A stretch of DNA of 58,307 bases. Origin: Thermoplasmatales archaeon. GTDB taxonomy: Archaea > Thermoplasmatota > E2 > DHVEG-1. The position numbers and the translations under genes are program-made. Position 1 is the stretch's first letter; the number at the start of each line of letters is the position of its first letter. This document shows, piece after piece, positions 32,444 to 40,903 of the stretch. The notes beneath the pieces were generated by a model. That model did no database searches. It was not told where the DNA came from and worked only from the letters and a program-made list of their open reading frames with translations. The stretch lies in contig CP070724.1 in NCBI GenBank assembly GCA_020350825.1, positions 387,463 through 445,769 of the forward strand. Direction: 5' to 3'.

Positions 32444-32570
32444 TATTTTTATATTAGTTTTTATATTATAAATATTTTATTATGAAATCACATCCTAAAT
32501 AGGATATTCCAATCTATTGAACATGGGCTAATACAAAATTTTAAATTACTTATGTTATTCAGCAAGCAAG

Positions 32571-33830
32571 ATGAAAGATAAAAAAATCCTAGAAACGACA
32601 GTGAAAACTCTTGATAGATATCAAATATGCGACTGTTGCGTAGGGAGATTATTTAGACAAATAGAAACAGGATTAACAAATAAACAAAAAGGCAGGTTAA
32701 TAAGAAATTATATCAAATACGATAAAAAAACGATTGCAAAGGATTGTTGGCTTTGTGAAGGACTACTAGATGAAATTGAGCATTTTGCGGATCTGGTTTC
32801 AGATGTAATAAAAAAATATGAGTTTGACACGTTTTTAATAGGTTCAAAGATCGATGAAGATATTTTAGATAGGGAAAAGAAATTATGGGATTTTATAAAA
32901 TCTGAAAACGTAGAACCAATCAAGATGGAAATCAACAGAGAAGTTGGCAAGATTCTTGAAAAAAAACTGGGAAAAACGGTAGATTTTGAAAACCCTGATA
33001 TTGTGGCAGTAATAGATACTGCTTTTGATGCTGTAAATCTACAAGTAAGCTCTATTTTCATATATGGGAGATATAAAAAATTAAAAAGAGGTCTTCCTCA
33101 GACGAAATGGTTTTGCAAGATTTGTAGAGGCAAGGGATGTAAAGCTTGTAGTTATACAGGAAAGATATATGATACAAGTGTGGAAGAGTTAGTTTCAAAA
33201 AAGGCATTAGAAATGACAAAAGGTACTGATGAATCATTTCATGGCAGCGGAAGAGAAGATATTGATGCTTTAATGCTTGGTAATGGACGACCTTTTGTTT
33301 TAGAGATAAAGAATCCACAGATTAGAAATATAGATTTATCTGTAATTGAAAAGAAAACAAATGAATATGGAAAAGATAAAATTGAGATTGGTGACATACG
33401 ATTTTCAGATAGAAACGAGATTGTGAAAATAAAAGGTGCAGGATTTCGAAAAACGTACCGTATAGTACTTGAAGGCGAAAAACCTATAAATAAAGAAAAA
33501 CTTAAAGAAGTAGCCCAGATATTACAAGGCAGAACAATAAAGCAGTTTACACCAACCAGGGTGGCTCATCGTCGAGTCAATAAGGTTAGAGAAAGAAAGA
33601 TATATAACTGCGTTATAGAATCAGTAGAGGATACTGTAGCCATAGTAACAGTAGAAACCGAATCTGGAACGTATCTGAAGGAATTGATATCTGGTGATAA
33701 CGGAAAAACCAAACCAAACATAAGTGAAATGATAGGCATTCCCTGCATAGTAAAAGAACTAGACGTAATAGAAATCATGGGGGAATATTTAGATGGTAAA
33801 ACGATCAAGAGGAATAAGAAGCAAAAGTAG
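32571..33830 (+). CDS. pus10: tRNA pseudouridine synthase Pus10
   Basis: This archaeal enzyme modifies U54 and U55 of tRNA. The 419-residue protein has the N-terminal CDCCVGRLF and CWLCEG zinc-binding motifs, an RNA-binding THUMP-like region, and the motif CKICRGKGCKACSYTGK. The catalytic domain carries the Asp in GREDIDALMLGNGRPF near residue 223, and the C-terminal ESGTYLKELISGD. It begins the conserved cluster Pus10-L21e-Rpo4-DUF655-KsgA and overlaps the L21e gene by 38 bases. Confidence 0.93.
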   Translation: MKDKKILETTVKTLDRYQICDCCVGRLFRQIETGLTNKQKGRLIRNYIKYDKKTIAKDCWLCEGLLDEIEHFADLVSDVIKKYEFDTFLIGSKIDEDILDREKKLWDFIKSENVEPIKMEINREVGKILEKKLGKTVDFENPDIVAVIDTAFDAVNLQVSSIFIYGRYKKLKRGLPQTKWFCKICRGKGCKACSYTGKIYDTSVEELVSKKALEMTKGTDESFHGSGREDIDALMLGNGRPFVLEIKNPQIRNIDLSVIEKKTNEYGKDKIEIGDIRFSDRNEIVKIKGAGFRKTYRIVLEGEKPINKEKLKEVAQILQGRTIKQFTPTRVAHRRVNKVRERKIYNCVIESVEDTVAIVTVETESGTYLKELISGDNGKTKPNISEMIGIPCIVKELDVIEIMGEYLDGKTIKRNKKQK

Positions 33831-34086
33831 ACATGTATTAAGAAAAAAACCAAAAGATAGAGGTATCTCCTCAATATCAAGAGCAATACAGCAGTTTGAA
33901 ATAGGCGAAAGTGTCAATGTGAATATAGATTCCTCAGTTCATAGAGGGATGCCACATCCACGTTTCCAAGGTTATACTGGGAAAATCGAGGGAACGCAAG
34001 GCGATGCATATCTTGTTGGAATAAATGTTGGTAAAAAACACAAGACATTGATTGTTAGATCTGAGCATTTAGGGAGAGTAAAATAA
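33793..34086 (+). CDS. rpl21e: 50S ribosomal protein L21e
   Basis: The 97-residue length and sequence are typical of L21e: KRSRGIRSKSRHVLRK at the start, then FEIGESVNVNIDSSVHRGMP, and RFQGYTGKIEG in the SH3-like core. It is a large-subunit ribosomal protein specific to archaea and eukaryotes. It starts inside the end of pus10 and its last base is the first base of the next start codon. Confidence 0.96.
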   Translation: MVKRSRGIRSKSRHVLRKKPKDRGISSISRAIQQFEIGESVNVNIDSSVHRGMPHPRFQGYTGKIEGTQGDAYLVGINVGKKHKTLIVRSEHLGRVK

Positions 34087-34424
34087 TGATGGCAGATGAA
34101 ACTGGAAGGATAGTTTCCCTTCCAGAAGTTAAAAATATACTTAAAAAAATTGAAAAGGAAAGGAAAGAGTTGATTTACGAACAAAGAATTGCACTAGAGC
34201 ATGCTCAGAAATTTGCTAAACTATCTGTTAAACAAACGAAGGATCTAATTAAGGAATTAATGAAATTAGAAAATATTGGAGAGATTCATGCGTACAAAAT
34301 TGCAGATATTCTCCCTATTTCTGAAGATGATGTAAAAGCAATTTTTGCCAAGGAGAGATTTACACCCAGTGAGAGTGACATAAAAGATATTTTAAAGATT
34401 GTGGGAAAATATTATATTGAATGA
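34086..34424 (+). CDS. rpo4: RNA polymerase subunit Rpo4 (RpoF)
   Basis: The 112-residue protein is helical, with VSLPEVKNILKK near the start and two HRDC-like helical repeats containing MKLENIGEIHAYKIADILP and EDDVKAIFAKERF. This is the archaeal Rpb4 homologue that forms the polymerase stalk with Rpo7. ATG 34086 overlaps the L21e stop, and an alternative ATG follows at 34089. Its position between L21e and DUF655 is the normal archaeal order. Confidence 0.92.
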   Translation: MMADETGRIVSLPEVKNILKKIEKERKELIYEQRIALEHAQKFAKLSVKQTKDLIKELMKLENIGEIHAYKIADILPISEDDVKAIFAKERFTPSESDIKDILKIVGKYYIE

Positions 34425-34440
34425 TGGTGGGGGGTTAAAC

Positions 34441-35013
34441 GTGGAGGATTATGTATATATCTTGGATTATTTGCCAAACGGAAGGGGAGACTTACCTCCA
34501 TATAAAAGAAAGCCTATTGTTTATGGTATGGGAGAAAATCAATTTACTCTTCTTGAATTAATACCAAAGAGAGATACCACCTTTGACATAGGTGAAAGAA
34601 TATACGTTGGCAAAGATGCGGATAAAAGAAAGAAAATCGAAAAGATAAAGGGAAGAGTAAACTATGAAGATTTAACATCAACTGCTCATGGAGAATTTCC
34701 CTATATCATTTTAGATATGGTGCATAAATCAGAAGAACGTTTCATTAAATTTTTTAATGAAGCTTCTGCAATTTCTACGCGTTTTCATGTTCTAGAGCTC
34801 TTACCCGGCCTTGGTAAGAAAATGATGCACGAGATACTTGATGAAAGAAGAAAAAAATTATTCACAAATTTTCAAGAAATGCAGGATCGCATTGATTTTC
34901 TTAGATCACCAGATAAACTCATTGCAAAAAGAATTGAATTGGAACTTACAGATCCTAATCAGAAATACCGAATTTTTACCCGCCCACCCCTGAGTAGAAG
35001 TCACCATTATTGA
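34441..35013 (+). CDS. DUF655 RNA-binding-like protein
   Basis: I place the start at GTG 34441 after GGTGGGGGGTT. A longer frame from 34399 would overlap the rpo4 end. The product of 190 residues has an OB-like start, EDYVYILDYLPNGR, and a helix-hairpin-helix motif LLPGLGKKMMHEILDE near residue 117. This family is always near the rpo4-ksgA genes in archaea and is expected to bind nucleic acid, perhaps rRNA, but is uncharacterised. Confidence 0.9.
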   Translation: MEDYVYILDYLPNGRGDLPPYKRKPIVYGMGENQFTLLELIPKRDTTFDIGERIYVGKDADKRKKIEKIKGRVNYEDLTSTAHGEFPYIILDMVHKSEERFIKFFNEASAISTRFHVLELLPGLGKKMMHEILDERRKKLFTNFQEMQDRIDFLRSPDKLIAKRIELELTDPNQKYRIFTRPPLSRSHHY

Positions 35014-35017
35014 TAGA

Positions 35018-35782
35018 ATGGTAAAAAAGAAAATTGGCCAGAATTTTTTAATTGATAAACAGGTAGCAGAAAGAGAGGTTGACTATGCTAATCCAAATAA
35101 GGAAGATATTTTTCTTGAAATTGGGCCGGGAAAGGGTATAATTACTAAATTACTTGCAAAAAAAGCAAAAAAAGTAATTGCAATAGAAATTGATTCTCGA
35201 CTTGTAAATAACCTGGAATCAACATTGCCTGATAATGTCATATTAATTAATGCAGATGCACTTAAAATCGATTTTAAATCATTACCTGCTTTTAATAAGA
35301 TTGTTTCAAATCTGCCCTTTCAAATTTCATCACCAATAACGTTTAAGTTTCTGAATCATCCTTTTTCTAAAGCTGTTTTAATTTATCAGAAGGATTTTGC
35401 AAAGAGAATGGTTGCATATTCAGGATCAAAAGATTATTCACGCTTATCTGTTGGTATTTACTATAAAACACATTGTAGAATTCTAGAGACAATTTCAAAA
35501 AATTTTTTTTTCCCGGTACCAAAAGTTGATTCAAGTATTGTCGAATTAACCCCAAGAGAGAATCCACCATTTACTATTGTAAATGAAAAATTCTTTTTTA
35601 ATTTAACAAAGAGGTTATTTGGCCACAGGAGAAAAAAAATTAAAAATATTTTAGAAGATGTGTACAATAAGTTAGAATATCTGCCTTATTTAGATAAAAG
35701 AGTCGAAGAACTTAGACCAGAACAATTAGGAGAGTTAAGTAACCTTTTATTTAAAATTAATCACCAGCCGAAAAGCATGTAA
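35018..35782 (+). CDS. ksgA: rRNA adenine N6,N6-dimethyltransferase KsgA/Dim1
   Basis: The enzyme dimethylates two adenines near the 3' end of 16S rRNA. The 254-residue protein starts with the typical KKKIGQNFLIDKQVA. SAM motif I is LEIGPGKGIITKLL near residue 34, followed by the acidic IEIDSRL. The catalytic motif is NLPFQISSPITF near residue 102, where Phe replaces the usual Tyr of NLPY. The C-terminal domain has LFGHRRKKIKN. It is the last gene of the Pus10 cluster. Confidence 0.95.
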   Translation: MVKKKIGQNFLIDKQVAEREVDYANPNKEDIFLEIGPGKGIITKLLAKKAKKVIAIEIDSRLVNNLESTLPDNVILINADALKIDFKSLPAFNKIVSNLPFQISSPITFKFLNHPFSKAVLIYQKDFAKRMVAYSGSKDYSRLSVGIYYKTHCRILETISKNFFFPVPKVDSSIVELTPRENPPFTIVNEKFFFNLTKRLFGHRRKKIKNILEDVYNKLEYLPYLDKRVEELRPEQLGELSNLLFKINHQPKSM

Positions 35783-35948
35783 GTTGTTTAATGTAGTAAA
35801 CAGTTTGCTATTTAGATAATACTATGTGAGGGAGATTTTATTTTCTATACTATTTTCAATTGACAAAATTACATTATGACAGTTTATTTAGATATTATAT
35901 AACGTCAGTTTCAAAGTATAACTTACTTAAGGTTTGAAGGATGAGATG

Positions 35949-36326
35949 ATGGATAAAAAAAATTATGGTAGTGGACGACGATCCAGACATATTAGTTTTT
36001 CTTAGAACCGTCTTTGAACAGCGGGGTTATGAGGTATTTATTGTTGATAGTGGTGTGATTGTATTAATGAGTTAAAACGAGGCTTTAAAGGGATTGTACC
36101 AATGGATCTTATGATGCCCTATATAGATGGATGGGAGACTTTGAAAGAAATAATTAAAAAAGGATTAAACAAAGATATTGTTATATCAATTCTTACTGCC
36201 AAAGGTGCTCCTGACCCTGAGAAGATGAAAGGGTTTGACTCATATATTTATAATTATATAAAAAAACCATTCGAACTAAAAAAACTAATCTCGGAAATTA
36301 ATGGTATTGCTAAATTAAAAAAATAA
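35949..36326 (+). pseudogene. Response-regulator receiver domain with two frameshifts
   Basis: Translation in three frames rebuilds a CheY-like domain. Frame one gives MVVDDDPDILVFLRTVFE (from 35965) and ends at TAA 36073-36075 after VDSGV. A shifted frame then continues CINELKRGFKGIVPMDLMMP and ends at 36326 with the conserved Lys in YIKKPFEL. One base is missing near 36057, and the run of eight A near 35955 has one base too many for a start at ATG 35949. The phospho-acceptor Asp in MDLMMP and the acidic triad survive, so it is either a recent pseudogene or an assembly error. Confidence 0.75.
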
Positions 36327-36383
36327 GCGACAGTTAAAATATCAAGATTTTTTTTTTAAAATATTAATTCTTAGAGCAACAGT

Positions 36384-36581
36384 TTACATGAATGATGAAA
36401 GAAAATTATTAATCCCCTCAAAAACACCAATAACGTCAAGACCAATAAGTATCACAAAGAAAATTACCAATACAATAAGCACTTTTATTGCAAATTTTAT
36501 TAACTTCCAAGCAACAACTGCAATCAGTATAATTCCAATGAATACTGCCCAAAGAGGTATGACAACGCCAAATAGTTCCAT
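36384..36581 (-). CDS. Small two-helix membrane protein
   Basis: This 65-residue protein has two long hydrophobic helices (residues 3-27 and 30-52) and a short polar tail. An overlapping plus-strand frame lacks the hydrophobic pattern expected of a gene. A TATTTAAAT box near 36614-36622 is about 35 bases before the ATG, fitting a short-leader transcript. It diverges from the Hef gene. No family is recognised. Confidence 0.5.
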   Translation of the reverse strand: MELFGVVIPLWAVFIGIILIAVVAWKLIKFAIKVLIVLVIFFVILIGLDVIGVFEGINNFLSSFM

Positions 36582-36690
36582 TTATTTCACAAAATACTAA
36601 TCTTTGACGTATCATTTAAATATTCTTAATTTTTAGATTATGATATGATTTCTCCCAAACGTACAAAAACTCTAAACCCATGTCTTTTTT

Positions 36691-38955
36691 GTGTACATAA
36701 AACATGAATTTGTCAAGACAGATTCATTAGAGCACAGAGAGTATCAGTATAATATCGCAAACTCTGCTGCTAAAGCCAGTACATTGGTTGTTTTACCTAC
36801 AGGCCTTGGAAAAACTATAGTTGCCTTACTAGTTATAGCCAATGAACTAAAAAAGAAAAACAACAAAATATTGTTTCTTTCCCCAACAAAACCCTTGGTA
36901 AATCAACATGCTCAATTCCTGAAAAAAGTTCTAAAGATAGATGATTCTGTTGTTGTTTTTACTGGTGAGGTTTCCCCTGGGAAAAGGAAGGAAATGTGGA
37001 ATAATTGTAGAATAATTGTGTCTACTCCGCAAGTTATAGAGAATGATTTAATTTCAAAGAGAATCGATCTGAAAAATATTTCCCTTATTATTTACGACGA
37101 AGTACATCGTGCTGTTGGCAACTATTCGTATGTTTTCGTTTCCGATATATATGGAAAACAACGTAATGAAAGATTATCTCTAGGAATGACCGCCTCCCCG
37201 GGAAACGATATCTCAAAAATACTTGAAGTATGTAAAAATCTTGAAATAAGCAATATCGAGATAAGGACAAAATATGATCCTGACGTTAAACCTTATGTTC
37301 ATGATTTAAAAATAATTTGGAAAGAAGTTGACCTACCTAAAGAGTTCTCATATACCCTACAACTGCTGAGAAAAGCATTGTCTGATCGACTTAAGATTTT
37401 AAAAGAAATTGGTATTATAGAATCTTCTTCTCTTTCGCTAATAAATCGAACAAAGCTTTTAGACATTAAAAAAAGAATCCAAGAAGAATTACGATCTAGT
37501 CCCACTCCACCAAAACCGTTATTCAGGGCTGCATCTGCTCAAAATGCTGCTCTGAAGCTATATCATGCAATTGAACTCATGCAAACACAAGGGATCAATG
37601 CATTGAGGAATTATTTTCAACGCATGGGGGATGAGGCATTATCTAAAAGCGGGAGCAAAGCATCAAGAGATATTTTAAAAGATAGTAATGTGCTAGAGGC
37701 ACTCGCATATGCAAAATCTCTTGATATCGAACATCCAAAGATACCAGAAATTGTTAAAATTGTTAAAGAACAATTTAACATTAAAAAGGATTCAAAAATT
37801 ATTGTTTTCACACATTATAGAGATACATCATTATATGTTCTTGAACAATTAGTACGTATCGATAATGTAAGACCAGTACGATTTGTTGGACAAGCAGATA
37901 AAGGAGAAGACAAAGGATTAACTCAGAAAGAGCAGATAGATATAATTAGTAAGTTTAAAGAAGATGTTTTCAACGTGTTGATAGCCACATCGGTTGCTGA
38001 AGAAGGTCTTGATATACCATCAACTGATCTTGTTGTATTCTACGAACCTGTTCCTTCTGAGATCCGCACCATCCAAAGAAGAGGTAGAACTGCTAGAAAA
38101 ATGCCTGGCAAAGTAATTATTTTGATTACAAAAGGTACACCAGACGTAGGATTCTATTGGTCATCTCGGCGAAAAGAGAGAATGATGCGCAGCGAGTTGG
38201 AAGTGTTACGTTCTTCGTTAGATAAAAAATTTGAGGATGCTAAATCTTTTTATGAAGGTATGACTAATAAAGATAATCAAAAAAAATTGGACGAATATTC
38301 AACGACAAAAAATATTAAAATTATCGTGGATAACCGAGAATATCGCTCTAATGTAATTAGATTTCTTTCTGGAAAAGACGTCGAGATTGAATCGCAACAG
38401 TTAGATGTTGGAGACTATGTTCTTTCTTCTCGCATAGGGGTCGAACGAAAAAAAATTGATGATTTTTTAAATTCATTAATTGAAGGTAAACTGTTTTTTC
38501 AGATGAGAAAGGTAAGGGATGCTTATTCAAGACCGGTTTTAATATTGGAAGGTGAGGGCTTACTTACAAAAAGAAACATCAGTCATAATGCGATTTTTGG
38601 TAGTCTTGTTTCAATAATTGTTGATTTTGGAATTCCCATTATAACTACTAAGTCTGCTCATGAAACTGCAGATTTATTATTTGTCATGGCAAACAGGGAA
38701 CAAAAGGAGGATAACAGAGCAGTAGCGATACGAGGAGAAAAATGGTCTATGTCCACTCCAGAACAGCAGCAGTTTATTATGGAAGGTCTTCCCAATGTTT
38801 CAGCAGTTCTTGCTAAAAGACTTCTTCAAAATTTTGGAAGTATCAAGGCTATTGTTAATGCATCTGAAGAAGAACTCAGTACTGTTCAAGGGATTGGAAA
38901 AAATATTGCAGCAGAGATTGTTATGATTTTAAATTCTGAGTACATGCAGAAATAA
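36691..38955 (+). CDS. hef: Hef helicase-nuclease (FANCM/XPF type)
   Basis: The 754-residue archaeal protein processes stalled replication forks. The helicase part has PTGLGKTIVALL near residue 36, a DEVH box in YDEVHRAVG near residue 135, TASPG, a thumb insertion, and motif VI in IQRRGRTARKMPG near residue 460. The XPF nuclease part has VDNREYRS near residue 546, GDYVLSSRIGVERKKIDDF near residue 573, and a C-terminal helix-hairpin-helix pair around GLPNVSAVLAKRLL and VQGIGKNIAAEI. The start is GTG 36691. The enzyme is complete. Confidence 0.95.
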   Translation: MYIKHEFVKTDSLEHREYQYNIANSAAKASTLVVLPTGLGKTIVALLVIANELKKKNNKILFLSPTKPLVNQHAQFLKKVLKIDDSVVVFTGEVSPGKRKEMWNNCRIIVSTPQVIENDLISKRIDLKNISLIIYDEVHRAVGNYSYVFVSDIYGKQRNERLSLGMTASPGNDISKILEVCKNLEISNIEIRTKYDPDVKPYVHDLKIIWKEVDLPKEFSYTLQLLRKALSDRLKILKEIGIIESSSLSLINRTKLLDIKKRIQEELRSSPTPPKPLFRAASAQNAALKLYHAIELMQTQGINALRNYFQRMGDEALSKSGSKASRDILKDSNVLEALAYAKSLDIEHPKIPEIVKIVKEQFNIKKDSKIIVFTHYRDTSLYVLEQLVRIDNVRPVRFVGQADKGEDKGLTQKEQIDIISKFKEDVFNVLIATSVAEEGLDIPSTDLVVFYEPVPSEIRTIQRRGRTARKMPGKVIILITKGTPDVGFYWSSRRKERMMRSELEVLRSSLDKKFEDAKSFYEGMTNKDNQKKLDEYSTTKNIKIIVDNREYRSNVIRFLSGKDVEIESQQLDVGDYVLSSRIGVERKKIDDFLNSLIEGKLFFQMRKVRDAYSRPVLILEGEGLLTKRNISHNAIFGSLVSIIVDFGIPIITTKSAHETADLLFVMANREQKEDNRAVAIRGEKWSMSTPEQQQFIMEGLPNVSAVLAKRLLQNFGSIKAIVNASEEELSTVQGIGKNIAAEIVMILNSEYMQK

Positions 38956-39025
38956 TATCCCAAATATTTTTATTCAACCTTGCAATTACTCCCCTTTCGT
39001 AAAGGCTGCAAAAAGGGTGATTTCT

Positions 39026-39280
39026 ATGTCAACAGACGAAAAAATTGAGCAGGTTTGTGATGGATTAAATATGATTAGTGAAGATAATTCTATACCTAGA
39101 AATATCAGACGAGGAGCAGATGAAGTTAAACAAATTTTGCTTAATGATTCAGATCCCATTGATCTCCGGGTTGCTACAGCCACATCTATACTTGATGAAT
39201 TAGCAAATGATCCAAATATTCCTTTGCACGGTAGAACGCTTATTTGGAATATAATGAGTCGTTTGGAGGAATTGGCTTAA
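39026..39280 (+). CDS. UPF0147 family protein
   Basis: This small helical protein of 84 residues matches UPF0147: NSIPRNIRRGADEVKQIL and DLRVATATSILDELANDPN. The start is ATG 39026 with AGGGTGATTT as binding site, rather than the GTG at 39017 inside that site. The family is nearly universal in archaea and uncharacterised. Confidence 0.9.
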   Translation: MSTDEKIEQVCDGLNMISEDNSIPRNIRRGADEVKQILLNDSDPIDLRVATATSILDELANDPNIPLHGRTLIWNIMSRLEELA

Positions 39281-39348
39281 AATATTTTCGTAAACAAATT
39301 AAGGGTAAATCATTCAATATAACAACTTAAAACCGGGAGGAGAACTTT

Positions 39349-40221
39349 ATGATAAGAATAGGACCAGCAGGCATACCTTTATCATGTAAAGGTCGTACCA
39401 ATAAGGATGGAATTATTTATACACACAGAAATCTTGATTTAAATGCTATTGAAATCCAGTTTGTTAGAGGACTATATGTCATGTCAGACGAGGAAGCACA
39501 GATTATAAGAGAATATTCAGAGGAAAATGATATGGAAGTACATGTTCATGCTCCTTATTATGTTAATTTAGCTGGTGATGGTGAGGAAATAGAGATGAGT
39601 TTTGAAAAGATATTGAGATCTGCCCAAATGGCAGATAATATTGGGGCAAAAACAGTAGTCATACATCCTGGTTTTTACGGAGAAAATAGTGAAAAAAAGA
39701 CTTTGAAGATGATTATTAAAAATTCAAAGAAGATAACCGGAATGATAAAAAAAGAGAAGCTTAAAGTAAAAATTGGTATTGAAACAATGGGTAAAAAAAA
39801 GGTTTTTGGATCGATAGATGAAATTATTGAGGTTTGTAAAAGTGTAAAGGGTGTAATACCAGCAATAGATTTGGCTCATATCCACTCGCGAGGCAACGGC
39901 TGTCTTAAAGAGAGAAAAGATTTTGAAGAAATTTTTGAAAAACTTAAAGCTTTAAAACTAAAACACTACTTAATACATATCACCGGAGTTTTGTATGAAA
40001 ATGGAAATGAGCTATATCACCTACCTATAAAAAAAGGCGATATGCCAATTGCCCCATTAGTTGAAATCATTCTTGACAATAACTATAATGTAACTTTAAT
40101 CTCTGAATCTCCACTTTTAGAACATGATGCAGTATATATTCGCCTTCAAGTGGAAAAAGCAATAATGAAAAGAACTGAAAAAGAAGAAGCATATTATAAG
40201 GATTTATCAGAGGTTATATGA
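39349..40221 (+). CDS. Endonuclease IV-like TIM-barrel protein
   Basis: The 290-residue protein resembles the AP endonuclease 2 / xylose isomerase-like barrel family. Metal-ligand-like residues occur in HVHAPYYVNLAG near residue 64, TVVIHPGFYG near residue 104, GIETMGKK near residue 143, and AIDLAHIHSRG near residue 175. Endonuclease IV cuts at abasic sites, and these archaeal relatives carry most of its ligands, though activity is unproven here. ATG follows GGGAGGAGAACTTT. It overlaps the next gene by ATGA. Confidence 0.8.
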   Translation: MIRIGPAGIPLSCKGRTNKDGIIYTHRNLDLNAIEIQFVRGLYVMSDEEAQIIREYSEENDMEVHVHAPYYVNLAGDGEEIEMSFEKILRSAQMADNIGAKTVVIHPGFYGENSEKKTLKMIIKNSKKITGMIKKEKLKVKIGIETMGKKKVFGSIDEIIEVCKSVKGVIPAIDLAHIHSRGNGCLKERKDFEEIFEKLKALKLKHYLIHITGVLYENGNELYHLPIKKGDMPIAPLVEIILDNNYNVTLISESPLLEHDAVYIRLQVEKAIMKRTEKEEAYYKDLSEVI

Positions 40222-40778
40222 AAGAAAAGAAGATATTTCGGCAATCATTAGATTATATTCAATTCAAAATAAAGGATATACTAGATGATGTTACTAAAAA
40301 CGACATTAATAAGGTTATTACGTTATTTTTTGAGGCTAACCGCATTTTTGTTTATGGTGCTGGAAGATCTGGCTTAGTTTCAAGAGCCTTTGCTATAAGG
40401 TTGGTTCATCTTGGATTCCAGACATTTGTTATTGGAGAGACAATAGGGGCTCCTATAAAAAAAGATGATTTAGTTTTTGTTTTATCTGGTTCTGGAGAAA
40501 CTATTCCTACTGTAATGACTGGTGAAATAGCCCATAACATTGGTGCTAAATTAGTTGTTGTGACAGGGGAAAGAAATTCACGTATTACAAAATTTGCTAA
40601 TATAGCTATTTTTCTCTCTGCTGGTTGTAAGGATGAAGAAAGAAAAAAACTTGCACCTCTTGGAACTCTATTTGAAGCGAGTGCATGGATTTTACTCGAC
40701 AGCATTATAGCAGAGCTTATGAAAAGCAAAGGGGAAACTGAAGAATCGATGCGCTCACGTCATGCCACTTTAGAATAA
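40218..40778 (+). CDS. hxlB: 6-phospho-3-hexuloisomerase-like SIS protein
   Basis: The 186-residue protein consists of a SIS domain with RIFVYGAGRSGLVSRAFAIR near residue 42 and VFVLSGSGETIPTV near residue 88. The C-terminal MRSRHATLE matches the family ending. The enzyme interconverts hexulose-6-phosphate and fructose-6-phosphate. In archaea lacking the oxidative pentose pathway it works in reverse to make ribulose-5-phosphate with HxlA, which is not seen here. It overlaps the endonuclease IV-like gene, a common archaeal pairing. Confidence 0.9.
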   Translation: MKEKKIFRQSLDYIQFKIKDILDDVTKNDINKVITLFFEANRIFVYGAGRSGLVSRAFAIRLVHLGFQTFVIGETIGAPIKKDDLVFVLSGSGETIPTVMTGEIAHNIGAKLVVVTGERNSRITKFANIAIFLSAGCKDEERKKLAPLGTLFEASAWILLDSIIAELMKSKGETEESMRSRHATLE

Positions 40779-40903
40779 TTTTTTTTCCGTATCCAGACAG
40801 ATACTTTTAAAAAGTTATTTTGGAGAGACTTCTTTATTGAAACCCATACATTTTTAAGAGATTCCTCCATGTAAGGCTTTAAATTATTGGCAAGGTGATC
40901 AAT

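Noticed and set aside
32571..35782. Unusual gene overlaps in the Pus10-L21e-Rpo4-DUF655-KsgA cluster
   Set aside because: This order and tight packing are normal for archaea and add nothing new.
36388..36600. A 70-residue plus-strand frame opposite the small membrane gene at 36384-36581
   Set aside because: The minus-strand product has clean membrane helices and a TATA box, while the plus-strand product has a mirror-type Ile/Thr/Asn composition.
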